64,000 bases of DNA, taken from positions 13,344,566-13,408,565 of the forward strand of contig NC_079873.1 in NCBI RefSeq assembly GCF_023065955.2, read 5' to 3'. Positions 58,251 to 64,000 of the stretch are shown piece by piece (the stretch's first letter is position 1; every line of letters starts with the position of its first letter). This DNA comes from Ursus arctos. Taxonomy: Eukaryota > Chordata > Mammalia > Carnivora > Ursidae. The translations under genes were made by a program, and so were the position numbers. Below the pieces are notes generated by a model. The model ran no database searches and was not told where the DNA came from. It worked only from the letters and a program-made list of their open reading frames with translations.

Positions 58251-61200
58251 AACCTTTCCTGTTTGCTGTCACCATCTGCTTTAACTCTGTCCGTTATTTT
58301 GATGTATTTGCAGTTCTGACTAGATGCAGATTTGGCATGTTTAAAATTATATTCAGTTGTAAAATGTGAGGCTAGGAGTTCTGAAGATAAGGAAGAAGTC
58401 AAAATCTCTGCCATTGGAAACAATGTGAGCAATCAACAGTTCTTTGCAGGGAAGATAAAGAAGCTGGCTAGAACAGTCTTTGGATTCACCGTCTTTGGCC
58501 TTTTGGAAAAACCACTTAATAGCATTATTTTTTTTTCTGCCCATGTTTCCCTGCATTCCCATGTTTTACTGCAGTCCCCAGTAAATGCAGAGATAAACCC
58601 TTGTCCTTCATACTTGATAGGCTACATGAGGATTTTTGAGGAAGAAAAGCGCAAACTGAAACAAAGGAGAACCTTCGGGAGTGGTATATAGTCTTTCCCC
58701 CCCTGGAAAACTGTACACATGATAGTTGTCAATATGTATGCACCTGTGCTTGTGTGTATGGTGGCTTCATATTTTGATGTAGTAATGAATTCTTCCCCCT
58801 GTTCTTTCCTGAGAACATAGCTATACAAAGCTGAACTTAAGGTTCTTGAACCAGAAGAGCTTGGACTTTTGAGTTTCAAAAACGAAGCAGTGGACGCTTT
58901 GGACACAATGTTTATGCTGTGAACTTTAGCTCTGGGAGAATGCAAGCTTCCTGCAACAAGATGGCGCACGCCGAGGGTCTGCTGGCTTCCTCCCGCGAAG
59001 CAGCAAAGCTGAAGGAGAGAGGGAGTTGGTGAATGTCAGAGCTCAGCTGCTAACATCAAACTTGGGAGAACCTCCTGGGGAGCACGAAGTGTGGCCTTCT
59101 GGCGTGGGAGAGAGAGGGGCCAGTAACATCTCCTGCAGTCCTTCTGTTGACTGTGCACATGCCTTCTTCTCCTATGTTCCATGGCTCTCTCATCTTTAGC
59201 TTTTATCTTGCCCTAAAGTTGTTTCTCTATGCTGTAACTTTATTCGTGGGTACAGTTCAAGTATAGGATAACCATGAGCTCCAGAAAGTTTTCTGCTTGA
59301 ATGTGAACCATATGACTCTCCAAGAGTTTCCCAAGAATGGCAACCTCTCCCTCCTCCTCCAGCCATCGCTAAGCACCGTCGAATCTGCTCTTCCTCCTTT
59401 GGCAAAGACAATGTACCTCCATTACAAGATATCTTCACATTACATTTTATGGACATACCATATTCATTTATTCCCAAGTTGTTCCTTTTTACTTATGTAA
59501 ACTTGATATATTTTTCTATCTGTAAAGTGGTTTGGGTAACTTGGGTTGGGACAGAATGCTCATAATTTTCCCCAATAAAATTAATGAAAATACTCTTTAT
59601 TTAACAGCTTTTTACTTAGTGACAGGGCTTTTAGGAGTGAATTAGAGTGATTAGGTGAGGAATAGGTACAACTGGGTGGAGGAAGGGAGACTCCAGTCAC
59701 TATAATTACATGATTACGCTAACAAGCCCATATATCTCCTGGAATTTCTTAGACAAAAGAAATATTTTTCAAGTATAAATTATGATGGTACAGCATCAAT
59801 TCTGGGATATGTGAAACAGAGCAGACATTTTTGGTGAAGAATCTTTCAGGAATCTGTTTTGTTGCTTGGGAGGCTCTAGAGGAACTTGAGTGTTGGCACT
59901 GGTTCCCACTGGGCTGCAGCTGGCAGGAGCGTGACCGTGGGGCGTGGTGACATAGATGGGGTATTTCATTCATTTTACAATGGCATTAGGTTTATACTGA
60001 CCGAACATTAGCGTCTATGGGGAAATTGTGCTGGCCTTTGAGCTGCATGAGTTTGACTGCTGGGGATTAGCCCATGGGGTTATTTTTAAATGCTGCCTTT
60101 CCTTTCCATTTTGGCTACAAGCTCATGGTAGTAAAGGCGCCCATGGGGTGGGGGTGGGGTATGTGACCAGGAGAGATGAATACACACATAAGTAGTTAGA
60201 GCATCTGGCTTCAGACACCCACCTTGATTTCATCAGGTTTTTGTGGGAAAAGCCAGAGTAAAATGGTGTGATTGGGGATTTGAGTAAGGAAGGCACAGCT
60301 CCTGGATGTGTGGAAAACTCATCAGCATTAAGAATATTCATATATCTCATCATGATTACATGTGGTTGCTACACTTTTATTGATTTCAGTATTTCGGTTC
60401 TAACATTTGGAGCCAAGCTGAAGAATGTGTGTGTGTGTGTGGAGGGTAGGCCACATAGGAGGGGCTTAAAATGTGAAGAGGCACAGTGAGGCCAGGAGGC
60501 CGTCTTAAAGCTGTCCTTGCGCAGCTAACACACGGTTTTTATTTAGGTGGTGTCCCGGATGTAGAACAATCGCCTTTCTAAAGGTGCCTTTATTCATACT
60601 TCACAGTGGACTGAGAACGAGGGGGATCAAAAGCCAAAATCAAAGCTTTTAATTTTGAACCAAATGGCTTTATTAGCACATGACCAGGAGTCCAGGAGAT
60701 TCCAAAGAGAGTTTTCCTTTTTGCATAGTTGAAGTGTGCTTTGAATCATTTTGAAATCTTGACTTCAGTGTATGCTGACCACGTCGGGGCAGACACCAAG
60801 GTCCCTAGCCTGTTCTTGAACTTAATTACCCCCTGGAGGAATCCTCCCCCTCCTGGAGGGGGACTCTCCCTGTCCTGGGAGACTCTTTTGCCCTCTCCTT
60901 CAATCAAGCCTGGAGGTGCCGCAGGGGCTCTGGGGCCCAGGAAGGAACTCACCAATGATCCCAAGCTCCCCTTAGGAGTGACAGCCCAAGCCAGCTCAGT
61001 GCCCCTGTGAATGCTCAGCTGGGCCCACTCCACTGGCCCCCTGAGTGCTATTAATAGGACAGTGCTGGGTGAGGGGGAGTGAGAGGCAGGGCAGACTCGC
61101 CACAAGGCTTGCTAACTGGCTGCCTTTAAAACCCCTCATTGTTCTTCATGCCTCAATATGTTTAGGGAGGAGTGTGTGGCTTGGCCACCTAGCAGAACTC

Positions 61201-61329
61201 ATGTTCAGAATTTTGAACATATTAAAAAGTCAAGCTGAATTTGAAAACAACCAGCTCTAAGCTTTTTAGATTTGTGAGATAAAAAACAACTCCTAAAAGA
61301 CCCTTTTCCAAAATATTTTTTAAATCATT
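58251..61329. other. Mostly non-repetitive intergenic stretch
   Basis: Contains an AAGATGGCG YY1-type motif at 58958-58966 in a small CpG patch, a short (GT)n at 60427-60441, and two stretches of possible regulatory DNA. Short frames on both strands (58.3-58.9, 59.2-59.5, 60.7-61.1 kb) have no recognisable protein. No gene. Confidence 0.5.
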
Positions 61330-61570
61330 TTTTGTTTGGAAACAAAACCAAATTTAAAGTTGTAAGAAATGTACGATGACTCCCAATATGCCCTTTACCC
61401 AGACTCATTATTTTGCCCGTTTTTCCTCTTTGTACATAGACATCACTATTATCATCATTATTCTTGTTGTTATTACTGAACCGTTTATGTGTACCTTGCA
61501 GACATCATGACCCTTTACCCTCAAATTCCCAGCCTGGATCTTTTATGAACAAGGACATTCCCTTGCCAAA
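61330..61570 (-). mobile_element. Old LINE-1 3'-end fragment (antisense)
   Basis: GTACGATGACTCCCAATATG, CCCTTTACCCAGACTCATTA, CTTGCAGACATCATGACCCT and GAACAAGGACATTCCCTTGC match antisense L1M 3' UTR. Confidence 0.82.
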
Positions 61571-62209
61571 ATGTTATTATTATTATTTTTTTTTGGTAGA
61601 ATAAGAGAAGGAAGGGTAGGATAAGAGAAGTGTGGGCCAGTCCAAAGTGCTGACTGTGGGGGCCCTGTGCAGGCTCCCACTAAAGGCTGGGAGAGAGGAG
61701 AGGAGGCACCACCACAGGGCTGGAGGACTTTATTGTTGCCATAAAACATATTTTTTCCATGTTCTCTTTAGACACACGAAATGAAGGCTGCATTCCCAAG
61801 ATCTGGCTTGTGGCTTTAAAATAAAAAAATATTTTTACAGTATTCTTTTTGGAGGGATGAAAGCATGTGTTTTATTAACATTTCCCAAACTCTTTTTTTA
61901 GGTTTTAGGCTGACAGCATCCAGCCTGCAGACTGTGGCAATCGAAATACATGCATTTTTAGAAATTATACCTTTCAGTTAACTGAAGGGGAAAACTTTCT
62001 TCTGTGAATCATCTCTCTGATAGAGAACTTGAAAATCCCTGTGTAGAATCAGCCCAGTAGGGTAACACACAGGTGATCCAGCTTATCTCACCTAACGTGC
62101 CCATGAGTTTTGCAAGCAGTTTTCTGGGGCTTTCGCTCATTGGTGATTTGGGCCTCATTCATCATGCTCTTTAGACCTGGCCCAACGCAGGCTGCGGAGA
62201 GTTACCTGG
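61571..62209. other. Intergenic DNA immediately upstream of the NHS CpG island
   Basis: A TTATTATTATTATTTTTTTT simple stretch near 61574-61594, then unique sequence with AATAAAAAAAT and GTTTTATTAACATTTCCC patches. No gene or confident repeat. Confidence 0.5.
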
Positions 62210-62822
62210 GGAGAGGTATCAGCAGCGGCCCGGTCACTCTGGGACGCGCCCAAGCCTCATCACCTCCCACCCCAGCTGTCTCACTACGCTTACAGACCCC
62301 GGGGCTTCCTGAGGGGCAGCCCAGTTTTTCTTGCTAAGAACCCAAAGGACTTGCTCAGAGCTGGAATTCGGCGAAGCAACTTGCTCCAACACGCCAAATC
62401 TGCCGCACCCCCAATACCCCACCCTCCTGCCTCTGCGCTTGCTACCCACAACCCCAACCCCAATTTGAGGACTCCCCGCCCCCACCGCGCTGAGCGTCTG
62501 AATCCTAACCCCTTGGATGCGAGTAAGTGTCTCTGCGTTGGAGTGCGCTGGGCGCGGCGAGGCCACCAGTGACTCCCAGCGGCCGCACAGGGCGGTGCGC
62601 CCCCCTCGCCCCGGCCTCCCTCCGCCCTGCGTCCGCCCCGCCGCCCCCGCGCCGCCTCCTGCGCTCGGGCTGGAGGCGGATTCCTCTCTCCGGGTTTTCA
62701 AAGCGCCTTTCCGAAACCTCCTCCCCGCCCAGAGAGGGAGTGAGATCCCGGGCGCAGTCGCTCCCCGGAGCGGCCGAGGGGCGCGCGGGGAGAGGCCTGC
62801 GCCGGGGTACTTTCAAACTGAG

Positions 62823-62888
62823 GCGCGCGCACACACTCACACCGAGACACACACACACATACACACACACACACACACACATATACAC
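62823..62888. repeat. (CA)n microsatellite at the NHS core promoter
   Basis: An imperfect CA run with a GCGCGC start and TACACA interruptions, lying directly upstream of the TATA-like box. Alternating purine-pyrimidine sequence of this kind is polymorphic and can adopt Z-DNA. Confidence 0.9.
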
Positions 62889-62893
62889 GCCCA

Positions 62894-62901
62894 TTTATAT
62901 A
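62894..62901 (+). promoter_or_regulatory. TATA-like box (TTTATATA) of the NHS promoter
   Basis: TTTATATA lies immediately after a CA repeat and immediately before a GGC-rich leader. It is about 370 bases upstream of the NHS ATG. If functional it would place a transcription start near 62,920-62,935. TATA elements inside CpG islands are uncommon, so it may instead be a by-product of the neighbouring CA/TA repeat. Confidence 0.45.
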
Positions 62902-63265
62902 GGCGGTGGCGGCGGCAGCGGCCGGGGCGGCGGCGGCGAGGCAGGAATGATGGAGCTGAGCCAGCCGACCCGGGTTGGAAGCAAGTGAGGAGAGCCCAGG
63001 CGCACCCCGGGATTTCTGTGCCCCGTTTTTGTCATCCGACCCAGGGAACGGTGCGCCCGGAGGAGGACCAGGTGGACTGATTTGCTAGAGGGGCGGGGAA
63101 GAGGAGGAGACCAGGTGAGCGGAGGAGCCCCCCGCGTATCCAGACCGCCCGGTCGCGCCTTTGCCCGACTCCTGCTCCCTCTCCGCCCAGGTGGGCGCGC
63201 CCGGTTACCCGCTCGCAAGGGGCGCTTTGAGGAGACCAGAAAGTCGCGCGGCCCGGCTTCGCGGG
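62902..63265 (+). other. NHS: Inferred NHS 5' untranslated region
   Basis: A GC-rich leader between the TATA-like box and the NHS start codon. It begins with a GGC/GGT triplet-rich tract (62902-62939), which could be length-variable. It carries a short upstream ORF at 62947-62988. No clear acceptor splits it, so the leader is probably contiguous with exon 1. The transcription start is inferred, not seen. Confidence 0.6.
62947..62988 (+). other. Upstream ORF in the NHS leader (13 codons)
   Basis: Two consecutive ATGs (62947 and 62950) open a 13-residue frame, MMELSQPTRVGSK, ending in TGA at 62986-62988. This is 277 bases before the NHS ATG. The first ATG has G at -3 but A at +4; the second has A at -3 and G at +4, a strong Kozak context. 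If transcription starts upstream of 62947, this uORF would be expected to lower NHS translation. Whether it is conserved cannot be told from one sequence. Confidence 0.5.
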
Positions 63266-63812
63266 ATGCCTTTCGCCAAGAGAATCGTGGAGCCGCAGTG
63301 GCTGTGCCGGCAGCGGCGCCCGGCGCCCGGCCCGGCGGAGGACGCTAACGGAGGCAGCGCTGAGCCGCCGCCGCCCCTGCAGCCGCCCGGCCGACGGGAC
63401 GAGGCCGTGGCGTTGGGGCCGGAGGATCCTACCCGCGCGGCCCCCGCGCCTCCCGGGCCGCCGCTGCCGCTGCCCGCGCCGACCGACCAGGAGCAGCCGC
63501 CACACGGAGAGGCGCCAGCAGCCGGCGAGGAGAGCATGGCGGGGGTCGCGGAGGTGGCGTCCCCGGCTGGCGAGGCGTCCTCGGCGGCGGCCGCCGCCGT
63601 GCTGCTCATGCTGGACCTGTGCGCGGTGAGCAACGCCGCGCTGGCCCGCGTCCTCCGGCAGCTCTCGGACGTGGCCCGGCACGCGTGCAGCCTCTTCCAG
63701 GAGCTCGAGAGCGACATCCAGCTGACCCACCGCCGCGTCTGGGCGCTGCAGGGCAAGCTCGGCGGCATGCAGCGCGTCCTCGGCACGCTGGACCCCAAGC
63801 AGGAGGCAGTGC
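63266..63812 (+). CDS. NHS: NHS, first coding exon (partial gene; continues beyond the window)
   Basis: The frame starts [20 protein letters not shown] and ends at KQEAV, which I recognise as the N-terminus of the Nance-Horan syndrome protein. NHS is a large actin-remodelling regulator acting at lamellipodia and cell junctions; loss causes X-linked cataract with dental anomalies. Residues 1-20 are the conserved basic start. Residues about 21-110 are a Pro/Ala-rich low-complexity stretch. Residues about 113-182 (from [17 protein letters not shown]) are the first part of the WAVE-homology domain, a helical region known to bind Abi/HSPC300-type partners. The ATG at 63266 is the first in-frame ATG; the frame is open upstream but offers only TTG. 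The context has G at -3. The exon holds 182 codons plus one base and ends at a GTGAGTAC donor (phase 1), as in human, where from memory exon 1 is slightly longer. Open reading past 63812 to 63964 is intron read-through. The other frames over this exon are GC-driven shadows. Confidence 0.97.
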
Positions 63813-64000
63813 GTGAGTACCCGCGCCGTCCGCCCGCCCGCCGGGCGCTGCGCTCCGGCGCCGCACCCTCGCGCCCTCCCCGGTCGCCGCAATCCCAGCC
63901 CCGCGGCGCCGCGCCCGCTGCAGCTTGCACCTTACTCTCGCCTCCGCACCCTCCCCTCCTCTAGGACCCACCCTAGTCCTTCCCGTGCTGGGAGTTCCCG
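63813..64000 (+). other. NHS: NHS intron 1, 5' end with splice donor
   Basis: The sequence GC|GTGAGTAC at 63811-63820 is a near-consensus 5' splice donor (GT at 63813-63814). It leaves one coding base (C) after the GTG valine codon, the phase expected for the NHS exon 1/2 junction (V then P in the known protein). The remaining 188 bases are GC-rich intron. No acceptor or further exon is visible. Confidence 0.9.

Larger units (their letters stand above)
62210..64000. promoter_or_regulatory. CpG island over the NHS promoter and exon 1
   Basis: CpG dinucleotides, rare in the preceding 60 kb, become frequent from about 62.2 kb and dense from 62.5 kb to the end. Runs such as GGCGGCGGCGGCG and repeated CCGCCC/GCCCCG boxes (SP/KLF-type sites) are present. 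The island spans the inferred transcription start, 5' UTR, coding exon 1 and the beginning of intron 1, the usual arrangement for a developmentally regulated X-linked gene. The boundaries are judged by eye. Confidence 0.88.

Noticed and set aside
63032..63930. Long minus-strand frames (241 and 286 codons) opposite NHS exon 1
   Set aside because: They are arginine/alanine/glycine-rich shadows of a GC-rich exon; the plus strand encodes recognisable NHS.

Overview
This is mammalian nuclear DNA, almost certainly from a carnivore. The window carries eight or nine tRNA-derived Can-SINEs, recognised by the GGGGCGCCTGGGTGGCTCAG head or its reverse complement, plus carnivore-type LINE-1 tails. Several SINEs share a body (GACAGCCAGCGA... 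GAGGAAGAAGCAGG... CTCGATCCC) that I associate with arctoid caniforms (bears, panda, seals, mustelids); that narrower placement is an inference. The only protein-coding sequence I can defend is the first coding exon of NHS (Nance-Horan syndrome protein) at the right edge. NHS is X-linked in eutherians, so the window is most likely X-chromosomal, consisting of the gene-poor DNA upstream of NHS, its promoter, exon 1 and the start of intron 1.

Layout. Positions 1-23,300 are intergenic: old LINE-1, LINE-2, MIR, MER5-like and MaLR LTR fragments, two Can-SINEs nested in old L1 pieces, several microsatellites and a few non-repetitive blocks that could be regulatory. Positions 23,715-25,110 hold a decayed processed pseudogene of PCBP2 on the minus strand, with 3' UTR, AATAAA signal and poly(A) remnant. 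Positions 25,360-33,880 are again repeat mosaic. Positions 33,888-37,056 contain the largest mobile element, a 5'-truncated antisense LINE-1 with a disrupted ORF2 reverse-transcriptase region, a 15-bp target-site duplication and a nested Can-SINE with its own 18-bp duplication. A second short L1 lies about 60 bp beyond it. Positions 38,000-52,900 are less repetitive and include a near-consensus CTCF motif at 46,810, two nested-transposon loci at 48.1-49.0 kb, an AT-rich satellite at 51.1-51.3 kb and a MaLR LTR. A second antisense L1 with nested SINE occupies 52,914-54,841. Positions 55,000-62,200 are mostly unique DNA with a candidate conserved non-coding block near 57.1-57.6 kb.

From about 62,200 to the end the DNA becomes GC- and CpG-rich: the NHS CpG-island promoter. 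It contains a CA repeat, a TATA-like box, a GGC-rich leader, a 13-codon upstream ORF, the NHS start codon at 63,266, 182 complete codons and a canonical splice donor at 63,813.

Most open frames elsewhere are chance ORFs in intergenic or repeat DNA. I found no operon, CRISPR array, RNA gene or novel multi-gene system. Repeat boundaries without a target-site duplication are approximate, and repeat names come from recognising consensus stretches by eye.
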